DNA from: Leptolyngbya sp. NIES-3755
GTDB lineage: Bacteria; Cyanobacteriota; Cyanobacteriia; Leptolyngbyales; Leptolyngbyaceae
Reading direction: 5' to 3'
DNA: 64,000 bases
Assembly: GCA_001548435.1 (NCBI GenBank)
Contig: AP017308.1
Span: 629,030-693,029, forward strand
The notes below the pieces were generated by a model. That model saw only the letters and a program-made list of their open reading frames with translations, made no database searches and had not been told where the DNA came from. Position 1 is the stretch's first letter; each line of letters begins with the position of its first letter. This document shows, piece by piece, positions 35,973 through 45,998 of the stretch. The position numbers and the translations under genes are program-made.

Positions 35973-37784
35973 ATGGCGCTAATTGTTCAAAAGTATGGGG
36001 GAACTTCGGTCGGAACGGTCGAACGAATTCAAGCCGTTGCACAACGAGTTAAGAAAACAGTAGATGCTGGAAATTCTGTGGTCGTCGTGGTTTCAGCGAT
36101 GGGAAAGACCACCGATGGATTGGTGAAACTGGCAACTGAAATTTCTCCGACTCCGAATCGACGTGAGATGGATATGCTGCTTTCGACCGGGGAACAAGTG
36201 TCGATCGCGCTTTTGAGCATGGCACTCCAAGAAGCGGGACAGCCTGCTATTTCGCTCACAGGTGCTCAGGTGGGTATTCTCACCGAGTCGCATCATACTC
36301 GTGCTCGAATTCTGAAGATTGAAACCGATCGATTAGAGCGCCATTTACAACGCGGTGAAGTGGTCGTTGTGGCTGGCTTCCAAGGAGTCAATAGCACCGA
36401 AGATTGGGACATTACGACTCTTGGACGCGGCGGTTCAGATACTTCAGCGGTGGCACTAGCGGCAGCTCTTAAAGCGGACTTCTGCGAAATCTATACCGAT
36501 GTTCCTGGCATTCTCACGGCTGATCCTCGCTTGGTCGAAGATGCTCAACTGATGAGCGAGATCACTTGCGATGAAATGTTAGAGCTTGCCAGCTTGGGCG
36601 CGAAAGTGTTGCATCCTCGTGCAGTGGAGATTGCACGAAACTATGGAATGCCGCTGGTGGTTCGATCAAGTTGGACAGATGATCCCGGAACTTGGGTGCG
36701 TTCTCCTAAACCGCTTCCTCGACCGCTGGAAGGCTTAGAAATTGCGCGTCCCGTTGATGCAGTGGAATTTGACACGGATCAAGCGAAAGTTGCCTTGTTA
36801 CGAGTTCCCGATCGTCCCGGTGTTGCTTCCCGATTGTTCGGTGAAATTGCCTCTCAAAAACTCGATGTCGATCTGATTATTCAATCGATTCACGAAGGTA
36901 ACACGAATGATATTGCTTTTACCGTTGTCAAAAATTCTCTAGTTCGTGCAGAAGCGGTTGCAAATGCAATCATTCCAGCATTAACCGCAGGCTATCCGAT
37001 TTCACCTGAACTCGCCCCAGATGTGATGATTCAGCAAAAGATCGCGAAAGTAACGATTGCAGGTGCAGGCATGATCGGTCGTCCGGGTGTCGCGGCTCAG
37101 ATGTTCTCAACTTTAGCGGATGCGGGCATCAATATTCAGATGATCTCGACTTCTGAAGTAAAAGTGAGTTGCGTGGTTGATGAAGCAGACTGCGATCGAG
37201 CGATCGCGGCTTTGTGTGAAGTCTTCGAGGTTTCCCAATCCGGTATGAAAGCCCAGAATGCGATCGTGCCCACTGCCGCAGCCGTTCGAGGAGTTGCATT
37301 AGATTTGAAGCAAGCACGAGTGGCAGTTCGACATATTCCCGATCGACCGGGCATGGCGGCGAAGATTTTCCAACTGCTGGCAAAGCATAATATCAGTGTT
37401 GATATGATCATTCAGTCGCAGCGGTGTCGAATGATTGATGGCATGATGACCCGCGATATTGCTTTTACGGTGGCGCAAATGGATGCGGATAATGCCAGAC
37501 AAGCACTAGAAGCAGCGCGATCGGAGATTGGGTATGGAGAAGTGGTTGTTGATAATGCGATCGCGAAAGTGAGCATTGTCGGTTCTGGAATGGTCGGACA
37601 GCCAGGAATTGCGGCTCGAATGTTCGAGGCATTGTACAAGCACTCGATTAATATTCAGATGATTGCCACTTCTGAGATTAAGGTGAGTTGTGTTGTGTCA
37701 GAGGATCAAGGGGTGATAGCACTTCAAGCGATCCACACTGCATTTGAACTTGCGGGAACTCAACGGATTCAGGTTTCGGCTTGA
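35973..37784 (+). CDS. lysC: Aspartate kinase with four ACT domains
   Basis: A 603-residue aspartokinase, the first step from aspartate to Lys, Thr and Met. The catalytic domain (1-245) opens '[15 protein letters not shown]' and has '[19 protein letters not shown]' and '[15 protein letters not shown]'. The regulatory half carries two copies of an ACT pair: '[16 protein letters not shown]'/'[24 protein letters not shown]' and then '[16 protein letters not shown]'/'[24 protein letters not shown]'. Most bacterial enzymes have one pair; the doubled form is a known cyanobacterial feature and gives joint Lys/Thr feedback in studied cases. Convergent with the downstream kinase gene. Confidence 0.95.
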   Translation: MALIVQKYGGTSVGTVERIQAVAQRVKKTVDAGNSVVVVVSAMGKTTDGLVKLATEISPTPNRREMDMLLSTGEQVSIALLSMALQEAGQPAISLTGAQVGILTESHHTRARILKIETDRLERHLQRGEVVVVAGFQGVNSTEDWDITTLGRGGSDTSAVALAAALKADFCEIYTDVPGILTADPRLVEDAQLMSEITCDEMLELASLGAKVLHPRAVEIARNYGMPLVVRSSWTDDPGTWVRSPKPLPRPLEGLEIARPVDAVEFDTDQAKVALLRVPDRPGVASRLFGEIASQKLDVDLIIQSIHEGNTNDIAFTVVKNSLVRAEAVANAIIPALTAGYPISPELAPDVMIQQKIAKVTIAGAGMIGRPGVAAQMFSTLADAGINIQMISTSEVKVSCVVDEADCDRAIAALCEVFEVSQSGMKAQNAIVPTAAAVRGVALDLKQARVAVRHIPDRPGMAAKIFQLLAKHNISVDMIIQSQRCRMIDGMMTRDIAFTVAQMDADNARQALEAARSEIGYGEVVVDNAIAKVSIVGSGMVGQPGIAARMFEALYKHSINIQMIATSEIKVSCVVSEDQGVIALQAIHTAFELAGTQRIQVSA

Positions 37785-37820
37785 TTGATGCGATCGCATG
37801 ACAAAGCCAATTACTGAAAA

Positions 37821-39095
37821 TTAAGCTAATTCGACTTGGGACTGCGGCAGAGTAACCGTAACAATTGTTCCTTGATTGACTTGGCTTTCGATCTGAATCT
37901 GTCCGTGATGATTCTCGGTAATGGCTTGTGCGATCGCTAATCCCAATCCTGACCCGCCTGTTGCTTTGGTTCTTGCAGGATCAACTCGGTAGAATCGATC
38001 AAACAAATTCGCGATCGCATCTTCTGGAATTCCGATTCCGGTATCAATCACTTTCGTTTGTAATCCTGATTTCGATTGTAGTAATTCAACTGTAATCTCT
38101 CGATTCTCTGGCGTGTACTTGATCGCATTACTAATTAAATTTGTAAATAATCTCGATAGTTGATCGCGATCGCCTTGAAGCCAATACTCTAAACTACGAT
38201 CGACTTTGAATGAGAGTGAGATTTCCTTTTCTGCGGCAGTCATTCCTTGCTCTTCCAGGACTTCATCGAGGAGTTCGTCAAGCTCGATCGCGCTTCGTTG
38301 CGGTTGCACAATGCCACTATCCTGACGCGCTAGGAACAGCAAATCATCGACTAACTTTCCAAGCCGTCGAGTCAATCGCTCAATCACTTGTAAATGTTGT
38401 TGCTGTGTTTGCGGTTCTGGATTCGGATCAGAAAGAGCAACTTGAACATTCGTTTGAATAATCGCGATCGGGTTTCTCAATTCATGGGAAGCATCTGCCG
38501 TAAATTGCTTCAACCGCTGATAGGATTCACGAATGGGCTGCATGGCAAGTCCTGAGAGAAACCACCCGATCGCAGCCACAATTCCGATCATCGTGGCAGT
38601 TCCAATGCTCAAATCTAGAACGAGCTGACGAGCTGGCTTAGTCACTTCAAACCAAGGATGACTCACTCGTAGATAGCCCAAAACTCGTCGTCCAATCTGA
38701 ACTCGCTCTGTCACTTGTCTTAAAAGCTGGGTCTCTGAGACATGAACCGTTTCGCCATCTTGATTCAAATGCAGCGGAACAGAGAGCGGCTCAGCAAAGG
38801 TAGACCACAGTTGATTTCCATTCGGATCGAACCATTCAATATCAATATGATCATCTTCGAGCGAAATGGAATTATCGCGAAAACTTGCTTCGACATTGAC
38901 ACTCACTTGATCACCGACTGCCTGAATCACGAGCGATCGCTGAACGACTTCGGCAACGTGATTCAAGGTGTCATCAATTCGTTCAATTAATGTCGATCGA
39001 ACATAGAAATAAAACCCACTGGCAAACACAAACAACAAGATTGCTGTCACGGTGGTATACCAAAGTGCCAATCGTCGCCGCGTCGTTTGAAACAT
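37821..39095 (-). CDS. Sensor histidine kinase (orphan)
   Basis: A 424-residue kinase. Two transmembrane helices (about 10-30 and 165-185) flank a sensor domain of about 130 residues. HAMP-like linker, HisKA ('FTADASHELRNPIAIIQTNV') and HATPase_c ('NLISNAIKYTPENRE', 'DTGIGIPEDAIANLFDRFYRV', 'GSGLGLAIAQAITENHHG') follow. The N terminus ('RRRLALWYTTVTAILL') is like that of the cyanobacterial RppB/NrsS group, but no response regulator is adjacent. It is divergent from glsA with only 34 bp between starts, so their promoters overlap. Confidence 0.85.
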   Translation of the reverse strand: MFQTTRRRLALWYTTVTAILLFVFASGFYFYVRSTLIERIDDTLNHVAEVVQRSLVIQAVGDQVSVNVEASFRDNSISLEDDHIDIEWFDPNGNQLWSTFAEPLSVPLHLNQDGETVHVSETQLLRQVTERVQIGRRVLGYLRVSHPWFEVTKPARQLVLDLSIGTATMIGIVAAIGWFLSGLAMQPIRESYQRLKQFTADASHELRNPIAIIQTNVQVALSDPNPEPQTQQQHLQVIERLTRRLGKLVDDLLFLARQDSGIVQPQRSAIELDELLDEVLEEQGMTAAEKEISLSFKVDRSLEYWLQGDRDQLSRLFTNLISNAIKYTPENREITVELLQSKSGLQTKVIDTGIGIPEDAIANLFDRFYRVDPARTKATGGSGLGLAIAQAITENHHGQIQIESQVNQGTIVTVTLPQSQVELA

Positions 39096-39129
39096 AAGGT
39101 AATATCGTTTTGCTGCGTCTCTTAAGTCA

Positions 39130-40095
39130 ATGACTCACGCATTTCAAGGCTTCCTAGAAGAACTGTACCTCAAATATCGAAATCTCAAGGATGGTAAAGT
39201 CGCCAGCTACATTCCAGAGTTGGCAAAAGCTGATTCGGATTGGTTTAGCATCAGTGTCGTCACGGTGGATGGGCAAGTGTTTGAAGTGGGAGATTCGAGT
39301 CAATTGTTCACGATTCAATCCATCTCAAAAGTGTTTGCGTATGGAATGGCGCTAGAGGATCGTGGACGAGAAATATTATTGCAAAAAGTTGGAGTGGAAC
39401 CGACAGGCGATCCGTTTGATTCGATTATTCGCTTGGATGAGAACTCGAAGCGACCGGACAATCCGATGGTGAATGCAGGCGCGATCGCAACGACCAGTTT
39501 AATCAGAGGACAGAACGCAACTGAGCGAGTAAACCGATTACTAGAAATGTTTCGGAACTATATTGGGCATGATGTTTATATTGATATTTCTGTGTTCATG
39601 TCTGAGCGCACCACGGGACACCGAAATCGTGCAATGGCGCATTTGATGTATCACTTCGGTATGATTGAAGAAAACATTGATGAGGAATTAGATTTATATT
39701 TTCAACAGTGTTCTGTTTTAGTCAATTGTCATGATCTTGCAGTGATGGCAGCAACATTAGCAAATAAAGGAATAAATCCGATTACAAGTGACCGAGCAGT
39801 TAGCACCGAATATATTCGCGATATCTTATCTGTAATGTATACCTGTGGGATGTATACGTATGCGGGAAGATGGTCTTATGATGTCGGTATTCCTGCAAAG
39901 AGTGGTGTTTCTGGTGGTATTCTTGCAGTCGTTCCGAATCAGGTTGGAATTGCTGTATTTTCCCCATTACTCGATAGTCATGGGAATAGTATTCGAGGGA
40001 TTAAAGTTTGTGAAGAACTTTCGCACCATTTTCAACTCCACATGTTTGATCCATCCATGAGTTGTACAAATTTTCTTCAGAAACTTTCAAGCTAA
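39130..40095 (+). CDS. glsA: Glutaminase A
   Basis: A 321-residue serine-dependent beta-lactamase-fold glutaminase that hydrolyses glutamine to glutamate and ammonia. The catalytic Ser-X-X-Lys is SISK (Ser64, Lys67) within '[16 protein letters not shown]'. Further conserved blocks are '[17 protein letters not shown]' and '[22 protein letters not shown]'. The length is that of the single-domain form, without the STAS or cyclic-nucleotide-binding extension carried by some cyanobacterial homologues. The distal half is AT-rich relative to its neighbours. Confidence 0.93.
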   Translation: MTHAFQGFLEELYLKYRNLKDGKVASYIPELAKADSDWFSISVVTVDGQVFEVGDSSQLFTIQSISKVFAYGMALEDRGREILLQKVGVEPTGDPFDSIIRLDENSKRPDNPMVNAGAIATTSLIRGQNATERVNRLLEMFRNYIGHDVYIDISVFMSERTTGHRNRAMAHLMYHFGMIEENIDEELDLYFQQCSVLVNCHDLAVMAATLANKGINPITSDRAVSTEYIRDILSVMYTCGMYTYAGRWSYDVGIPAKSGVSGGILAVVPNQVGIAVFSPLLDSHGNSIRGIKVCEELSHHFQLHMFDPSMSCTNFLQKLSS

Positions 40096-40167
40096 GATTC
40101 GTCAACATCCGCGTGGGTCTCTTCAAATCGGGTGTAGGGTTGAAAGTAGGAACTCAAGGGACGAACA

Positions 40168-40872
40168 ATGGCAACGCAACGACAGCGGAAAACGCCCACT
40201 CAGAATGGCAACACTTCAGCGATCGCACCAGATCCTACCCCTCACACCGATCTGATGTCACATCTTGATGATTTGAAACATGAATTAGAACAATCGCAAC
40301 AAAACGAGAAACAGCTTCAAACTACGATCGAACATTTGCAAACTCAAATCGAGCAGCATACGTCGATCGTCCAAAAGTTTGAGTCTCACCTCGACCAATC
40401 GAATCAGGTGCAAGCGGAGTTAAAAGAAGCTCAGCAGATGGCACTCAAATTATCCGAAGAAAATAAACACTTGATTGCGGACAAATTGGAACACGCGGAA
40501 GAACTCGCTCAACTGCGATCGCAACTGAAACAAGCCCAGCAATCCGACAAAACGGCTCACCTTCAATCAGAACTCGAACACACTCAAAAAGACGCGCTAA
40601 AACTGGCTGAAGCAAATCAGAAATTGCTCGAAGAAAATAAACAGCTTGCAAGCTCGAACCAAAAGCTAACCGAAGAAAATCAAGCGCTCAAGGACAAGCC
40701 ATCAGGAAGCAAATTAGCTCCTAAATCTCCTCCAAAAGCGCCTCTAAATGATTCAGACCTTAGAAGCCATCAGGAGATCATCAGAAAGCGTCAAGCTGCT
40801 GCGCTCGCCCACCCTGTCTTTCCAAATGCACCTGCTTCCTCAGCCGATCAAGACTCTAGCTGGTTTGATTAA
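40168..40872 (+). CDS. Coiled-coil protein, unknown function
   Basis: 234 residues. A Thr/Pro-rich head precedes a long heptad coiled coil (about 33-170) dominated by Gln, Glu, Lys and Leu ('KQLQTTIEHLQTQIEQHTS'). The tail is basic and Pro/Ser-rich. No signal peptide or membrane helix. I do not recognise it; it could be a structural or scaffold protein. Its stop overlaps the convergent hydroquinone-reductase stop by 4 bp (40869-40872). Confidence 0.7.
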   Translation: MATQRQRKTPTQNGNTSAIAPDPTPHTDLMSHLDDLKHELEQSQQNEKQLQTTIEHLQTQIEQHTSIVQKFESHLDQSNQVQAELKEAQQMALKLSEENKHLIADKLEHAEELAQLRSQLKQAQQSDKTAHLQSELEHTQKDALKLAEANQKLLEENKQLASSNQKLTEENQALKDKPSGSKLAPKSPPKAPLNDSDLRSHQEIIRKRQAAALAHPVFPNAPASSADQDSSWFD

Positions 40873-41834
40873 TCGAATCGGTTTCGATCGTGTTTTGCTT
40901 CAAAGTCAAGCTCAGGTCCGATCGGTACAATCCGCGTCGGGTTTATCTGAGTTTGGCTCATGTAGTAGTGCCGTTTGATGTGATCTAAATTGCAAGTGGG
41001 CTTGATCTGCGGATGTTGATACAACTCCTTGAGATAGTTCCACAAATTTGGATAATCGATAATTCGACGCACATTACATTTGAAGTGGCTATAGTAAACC
41101 GAATCAAATCGCAGCAGCGTTGTAAACATGCAAATATCTGCTTCTGTCAGTTGACTTCCGCAGAGATAGCGCTGTTGACCTAAAACGGTTTCCCAGTGAT
41201 CTAGATTCTCAAATACTTCTTTTACCGCTTCTTCGTAAGCTTCTTGAGAAGTGGCAAAACCCGATCGATAAACCCCGTTATTGATCGGCATGTAGATTTT
41301 ATCGATCGTGTCGTCAATTCGCTGTTTTAGTGCTTCTGGATACAAATCAATCTCTCGCGTTGCAAATTCACCAAACTCGGTGTCAAACATCCGAATAATT
41401 TCACGCGATTCATTGTTGACGATCGTGTTCTGCGCTTTATCCCAAAGCACCGGAACTGTGATTCGTCCCGTATATTTTGAATCCGCCTTGAGGTAGATTT
41501 CTTGCAGATACTCCACATGATTCACCTCATCAGGAATCGCGCCCGGAGCATCCGAGAAAAACCAACCTTTGTCACTTAAAACTGCATCCACGATCGATAA
41601 TCCGATCGTGTCTTCTAATCCTTTGAGCGATCGCATCATCAGCGTCCGATGTGCCCACGGACAAGCCAGCGAGATGTAGAGGTGATATCTATTAGATGCA
41701 GCTTGAAACCCGCTGGAGCCGTCTGCTGTAATGCGATCGCGAAACTTAGTGGGGGTGCGATTGAACTTTCCGCTTTTATCGCGTTCATTCCAATCCGTAG
41801 TCCATTTCCCATCCACCATCATTCCCAAAGCCAT
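40869..41834 (-). CDS. Glutathionyl-hydroquinone reductase (Xi-class GST, EcM4/YqjG-like)
   Basis: A 321-residue protein with the Xi-GST signature 'YISLACPWAHRTLMMR', in which Cys58 of CPWAH forms the mixed disulfide with glutathione. 'IPVLWDKAQNTIVNNESREI'-type pattern (thioredoxin fold, Ser-glutathione contact) and a helical C-terminal domain with 'TEADICMFTTLLRFDSVYY' follow. It reduces glutathionyl-hydroquinones, recycling quinones. Full family length; single gene. Confidence 0.92.
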   Translation of the reverse strand: MALGMMVDGKWTTDWNERDKSGKFNRTPTKFRDRITADGSSGFQAASNRYHLYISLACPWAHRTLMMRSLKGLEDTIGLSIVDAVLSDKGWFFSDAPGAIPDEVNHVEYLQEIYLKADSKYTGRITVPVLWDKAQNTIVNNESREIIRMFDTEFGEFATREIDLYPEALKQRIDDTIDKIYMPINNGVYRSGFATSQEAYEEAVKEVFENLDHWETVLGQQRYLCGSQLTEADICMFTTLLRFDSVYYSHFKCNVRRIIDYPNLWNYLKELYQHPQIKPTCNLDHIKRHYYMSQTQINPTRIVPIGPELDFEAKHDRNRFD

Positions 41835-41859
41835 ACTTAAATCCCAATATCATCAATCA

Positions 41860-42033
41860 TCAGGTTAGTACAGCTCTTTTCGCTGGAACTCTTTCTTTGG
41901 GTGTTAATGCAGCATCACAAATAATCGCTTCTAAATTCGGCATCTCCTGCCAACAATGAGTGCAAAACCAATACACTTTCCCGTGACGAACATGGCGCAA
42001 TAATCTTTCTGAACAGCAAGGACATTCAGGCAT
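41860..42033 (-). CDS. 57-residue zinc-ribbon microprotein
   Basis: ATG at 42033 and TGA at 41860 give a 57-residue protein starting MPECPCC. Two Cys pairs, Cys4-Pro-Cys6-Cys7 and CTHC at 24-27, would form a rubredoxin-like zinc ribbon; the body contains 'HVRHGKVYWFC' and a basic tail. I recall similar short zinc-ribbon proteins in other cyanobacteria. It lies 26 bp upstream of the hydroquinone-reductase gene, same strand, so it may be its operon partner. No strong SD sequence. Confidence 0.65.
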   Translation of the reverse strand: MPECPCCSERLLRHVRHGKVYWFCTHCWQEMPNLEAIICDAALTPKERVPAKRAVLT

Positions 42034-42309
42034 GAGCTTTAACCGTTATTTAAATAGAGGCAATTCTGTGTTTGGTCGTCACACTTGACCCTATCTTAAG
42101 GATAAGAGATGATCCCCAGGTCTGCCATCGGAAAACTACCCGTTTTGTGGGTGGAGTTCCCTATAGCAACCTGTTAAATTTAGTGATGCTTTCTACAAAT
42201 AAATGAATTATTTTGTATACCATCAAACAATCTAATTTCTATCAGAAGAAACAACAATACAAAACATTAACCTTCTAACCTTTAGATCGGATATTTAGTG
42301 CTAGGAAAT

Positions 42310-42786
42310 ATGGCAAATTTTGCGATCGATATACACAACTGGGGCGGGCTGATCGTTCGATTGGGTTCTGCTTTACTCGCTGGAGGCGCGATCGGATGGG
42401 AACGTCAACAGCAACGCAAATCCGCAGGACTGAGAACTCACATGTTGGTCAGCCTTGGAGCGGCGCTTTTTGTGCTGGTTCCGATCGAGGTGAGTGGATC
42501 AGTCGATAGTGTCAGTCGCACGATTCAAGGAGTCGCGGCAGGAGTGGGATTTTTAGGAGCAGGAGAAATTTTGCATCGATCGCGCCCGAATCGAAAAAAT
42601 CAAGAAGTGAAGGGATTAACCTCGGCTGCATCAATCTGGGTCACAGCCGCCTTGGGAATCACAGCAGGAGCCGGGCTTTGGGAATTGACTGTCTTGGGAA
42701 CTTTTCTAACCTTGCTGACTCTGGTAGGAGTGAAGCGACTCGAAGGTACTCCGTTAATCTCTAGAAATGAGGACTCCGAAGAATGA
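42310..42786 (+). CDS. MgtC/SapB family membrane protein
   Basis: ATG 42310 is preferred over GTG 42298 because AGGA lies 5 nt upstream. A 158-residue protein with four to five membrane helices and the MgtC core 'GGAIGWERQQQRKSAGLRTHMLV', then 'GVAAGVGFLGAGEIL' and 'VKGLTSAASIWVTAALGITAGAG'. MgtC inhibits F-type ATP synthase or aids growth at low magnesium in pathogens; the role in cyanobacteria is unclear. The C-terminal soluble ACT-like domain of long MgtC forms is absent. Confidence 0.87.
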   Translation: MANFAIDIHNWGGLIVRLGSALLAGGAIGWERQQQRKSAGLRTHMLVSLGAALFVLVPIEVSGSVDSVSRTIQGVAAGVGFLGAGEILHRSRPNRKNQEVKGLTSAASIWVTAALGITAGAGLWELTVLGTFLTLLTLVGVKRLEGTPLISRNEDSEE

Positions 42787-42966
42787 AGATTCAGCGATTT
42801 TGCCGAATCGATCGTAATGGTGATAAAGATCACGAGTAAACTGGTTATAACTAAATTGATCTGCCCTTTGGAAATTTCAATCTTTACTCTCTGCCTCGGA
42901 TTGCTTCATTTAGAAAAGCGCTTTTAGCGACCTGCCCTTTGTTGTCCTGCTGCTTTCTGTTGTCTA

Positions 42967-43344
42967 ATGAATGCTGATACCTTTGATCGCGGTTCTGATA
43001 GCTGTCCGGTTTGTCATCGTACCGGAGGATTGCCTTCTGTCAAATCGGTGGGCGGCTTATTAACCTGTCCTCATTGTCGATCGCGCTTAGTGGTCAGTCT
43101 TAGCGGTCACTATGTGCGCGACCCGTTCCGCACGAAAAAGTTATCGAGTCAGCAACTGAGAAAGCAAAGTCGCCCGATCGCTCGGATTCTAAGAGATTCT
43201 GGGATTGCGAAACATTCGCCACTCATAGCGATCGTGGGTAGTTTATTGGTCGTCAGCTTTTCAATGGCAGTTCTAAGTCGGGTGGAAAGACTCCCCGATT
43301 GGGCAGATCAAATCATTCTCAAAGATGCGGAAACGAAGGATTGA
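42967..43344 (+). CDS. Zinc-ribbon protein with one membrane helix, unknown function
   Basis: 125 residues. CPVC (13-16) and CPHC (34-37) form a likely zinc ribbon. A basic middle region follows, then one hydrophobic segment (about 85-103, 'PLIAIVGSLLVVSFSMAVL'). The ribbon faces the cytoplasm if the positive-inside rule holds. I do not recognise the family. It converges with the glycosyltransferase gene 9 bp away. Confidence 0.65.
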   Translation: MNADTFDRGSDSCPVCHRTGGLPSVKSVGGLLTCPHCRSRLVVSLSGHYVRDPFRTKKLSSQQLRKQSRPIARILRDSGIAKHSPLIAIVGSLLVVSFSMAVLSRVERLPDWADQIILKDAETKD

Positions 43345-43352
43345 AGATCACG

Positions 43353-44348
43353 CTATTTTTGTCCAAGTTTTTTCTGCATTTTTGCGAGAATTCGTTTGAC
43401 AGCAAGTTGGGCTAAACGCGATCGCGTTAACGGTTCGATCGTGGCTGGGTGAGATTGTTTGTGATCGAAAAACTCATTCATCTCGCGTAAGATTACCTCG
43501 AATCGATCGAGAATATTTGGAGCACGATATTCATCGAAAAATCTGCTCGATAATGGCGGTTTCGGAGTCTCGATCGCTCTCAAAATTCGCTGCACATCAA
43601 ACTCGGTCGAGTAGCCCGCAATTTTGTAACAGTTAAAGCCTGGATCGAGATAGTCCGACAATCCACCATTCACACTTGAAAACACTTGACATCCACATGC
43701 CATTGCTTCCATCGGTTGCAGTCCAAATCCTTCACTAACGCGCTGTTGTGCCCAATATTCTGCTGAATCGTAGAGATACACTTTAGTGCGATTGAACAGA
43801 GTTGCAAGACTATCAACATAACTATCAATCACTTTCACGTTGCATCGTTGTTGAAGCGCGGGAATCAATTGATTTAATAGATATTCAGAAGATTTTCGCG
43901 TGTGAATCAGAACATCAATATCGCGATTCAAGCCTTGCACATTGAATTCATCTGAAATCTGATTCGGGAGATAGTAGATCAATGAATTCGGTGAAAGCTG
44001 CCCCCAGTACCCTAAAGTATTGCGGCTCACAGTCACGATCGGAACACTCGATGGCAATGTAAATCCATACCCCGAACTATGCGCGTGATAGATCGCATTC
44101 AAGTGTTTCAATCGCTTTGCTAACTTTGCAACATCAAACCCCCAACTCATCACAAAGATTACAGTGTTCAAATTAGGTTGCTGAAGCACATCATCCAAGA
44201 ACAAGGTATCTTTCTCGCGCTGGCGATAAGTGACAACTTCTGCGGGACAAATTTGTTTTGCCAATTCAAACGCTTTCAGTTCTGCCCACAATCCACCACA
44301 GGCAAAACGCTTTCCAGTTCCAGGCAGCAAAAAATACAGCGATCGCAT
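43353..44348 (-). CDS. GT4-like glycosyltransferase
   Basis: A 331-residue GT-B-fold transferase. The N-terminal half begins 'LYFLLPGTGKRFACGGLWAE' and includes a predicted acceptor loop 'YHAHSSGYGFTLPSS'. The C-terminal half has 'VSEGFGLQPMEAMACGCQVFSS', the EGFG..EAMA-G motif with its E-x7-E arrangement that binds nucleotide sugar in GT4 enzymes. It ends with a basic tail. The GH76 gene ends 35 bp upstream in the same direction, so the two likely form one unit for glycan building and trimming. Confidence 0.85.
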   Translation of the reverse strand: MRSLYFLLPGTGKRFACGGLWAELKAFELAKQICPAEVVTYRQREKDTLFLDDVLQQPNLNTVIFVMSWGFDVAKLAKRLKHLNAIYHAHSSGYGFTLPSSVPIVTVSRNTLGYWGQLSPNSLIYYLPNQISDEFNVQGLNRDIDVLIHTRKSSEYLLNQLIPALQQRCNVKVIDSYVDSLATLFNRTKVYLYDSAEYWAQQRVSEGFGLQPMEAMACGCQVFSSVNGGLSDYLDPGFNCYKIAGYSTEFDVQRILRAIETPKPPLSSRFFDEYRAPNILDRFEVILREMNEFFDHKQSHPATIEPLTRSRLAQLAVKRILAKMQKKLGQK

Positions 44349-44383
44349 TTCAGTCCACTTTCTCAGTGTCGGTATTCTACCCT

Positions 44384-45511
44384 CTAATAACCAATAATTC
44401 CTTTCGAGTCAGATCCCACAATCATCGACAGAACTGACTTCCAAGGCTGTTGCACTTCAGGCTGAACTGCTGAAAACAAAGGAGTCGTAATTTTCGGAGC
44501 TTCACTCACTTTCGCCACACAAGAATCAAACGGAATCGTCGCATTTAAAGCATCGATCGCAGAACTCTGACGGGCTGCATCGGCTCGATCGAATCGTTGT
44601 CCCCAAACCAATCCAAACTGATGTCGATCGTTGCGACTATTCGCCCAAATCGAGGACGCATTCTTCACAATAAAATCTCGATAACGCGAATTCGGTGAAA
44701 CCTGATGCAAATAAGCCAAATTGCGAATAAAAATCCCTTTAAACTGAGGTCCATCTTCGCCACAGTTGGGTTCACACACTTCACGCAAAACGCCATCTTT
44801 AGAGAGATGCTGAATTGCAGCATTTGCGATCGCGTTCGCCTGCTTCAAATAAGCACTATCCTTGGTGCTGGTATATAGATCGACTAATCCCCCAATCACA
44901 ACGCCCTGATTGTAGGTCCAAGTGGGGTAGCCATTATTGCGGCATCGATCGTCTAATCCATCGTTGACGAGGTTTTTGCGGTTGATTATGCCCGATTGTT
45001 TCAACCAAGTCCAGCCGCGTTTCGCCCAATCAATGTAACTTCCTTTACCGTAGTCATTCACGGTGCGTTGATGCAACCGGATTGCGACTGTAAAAAATAG
45101 CTCATTAGTAATGGCGTTTTTGTACTGACGATCTTTTTGCCACCACATGCCGCCACCACATTTTGAATCCCAACCTTTGGTCATATCTTTGAAGATCGCT
45201 TTGGCGGTATCGAGGTAGCGCTTTTCTCCGGTCAAATCGTAAGCTTTAATCCAAGTGAGTGCCCACCAGCCTTGATCGTCATAGACTTCTGCTTCAGTGA
45301 ACTTAGTCTTTTTCTGCTTCTCGTAAGTGTTCGCAATAACGCGGTGATAAGTTGTCTGATGGGTCAGTCGCGCATAATCGATCGTGGTTTCGAGTGCATT
45401 TGCCGCATTCCACCAACCTGTCGAATTCCATAAGCCAGTTGTCGGACTATAAAACAGTTGAAGGGCAGCCATTCCAGCAGCGGCAGCTTGACACACTCCG
45501 GGTAAAACCAT
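44384..45511 (-). CDS. Glycoside hydrolase family 76 (alpha-mannanase-like)
   Basis: A 375-residue (alpha/alpha)6 enzyme. The consecutive catalytic aspartates of GH76 are Asp78-Asp79 in 'EVYDDQGWWALTWIKAYDL'; 'GGGMWWQKDRQYKNAITNELF' and 'TYNQGVVIGGLVDLY' are further conserved blocks. GH76 enzymes hydrolyse alpha-1,6-mannan. No signal peptide is clear from the chosen start, so location is uncertain. First gene of the unit with the glycosyltransferase. Confidence 0.85.
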   Translation of the reverse strand: MVLPGVCQAAAAGMAALQLFYSPTTGLWNSTGWWNAANALETTIDYARLTHQTTYHRVIANTYEKQKKTKFTEAEVYDDQGWWALTWIKAYDLTGEKRYLDTAKAIFKDMTKGWDSKCGGGMWWQKDRQYKNAITNELFFTVAIRLHQRTVNDYGKGSYIDWAKRGWTWLKQSGIINRKNLVNDGLDDRCRNNGYPTWTYNQGVVIGGLVDLYTSTKDSAYLKQANAIANAAIQHLSKDGVLREVCEPNCGEDGPQFKGIFIRNLAYLHQVSPNSRYRDFIVKNASSIWANSRNDRHQFGLVWGQRFDRADAARQSSAIDALNATIPFDSCVAKVSEAPKITTPLFSAVQPEVQQPWKSVLSMIVGSDSKGIIGY

Positions 45512-45612
45512 AATCGAACAATCTCCCTAAGGCTCAATGACATTTTCGCCACAAAGTACTTAAGAATACTGCCCGAAATTATTTTTTGATCACAACTTAG
45601 AAACTACGATCG

Positions 45613-45984
45613 CTACTCAGTAATTGCATGTTGCTTCAAGTCACTCAGTGAGACAAATTCTAATGTCGCTGCATGAGTTGAAGCAAGGACAACGGGAGGC
45701 GCAACCCCCGCGTCGAGTGCTTCTTTCCAACGAGCGGCACACAGACACCATCGATCGCCCGGTTTCAGTCCTGGGAAATCATATAACGGCATGGGAGTAC
45801 TCAGATCATTTCCACGTGACTTGGTGAATTCTAAAAATTCTTCGGTCAACTGAGCACAAACCACATGAATTCCGGTATCTCCGGCTCCTGTGCTGCAATA
45901 TCCATCGCGATAGTATCCGGTCATCGGCGATCGACAACAGCTTTGTAGTTCCTCACCTAAAACATTCCTCGCACGTGACACCAT
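45613..45984 (-). CDS. DUF2237 family protein
   Basis: A 123-residue protein matching the family closely: 'NVLGEELQSCCRSPMTGYYRDG', 'FLEFTKSRGNDLSTP' and 'PGLKPGDRWCLCAARWKEAL', with six cysteines. The family is conserved in bacteria and plants and has no known function. It starts 14 bp after the ArsC-like gene ends, same strand, so the two are likely cotranscribed. Confidence 0.85.
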   Translation of the reverse strand: MVSRARNVLGEELQSCCRSPMTGYYRDGYCSTGAGDTGIHVVCAQLTEEFLEFTKSRGNDLSTPMPLYDFPGLKPGDRWCLCAARWKEALDAGVAPPVVLASTHAATLEFVSLSDLKQHAITE

Positions 45985-45998
45985 AGTAACTCTCCGAT

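Noticed and set aside
37786-37800. ATGCGATCGCAT palindrome after lysC as an operator
   Set aside because: It is a HIP1 octamer with matching flanks, one of many in the window.
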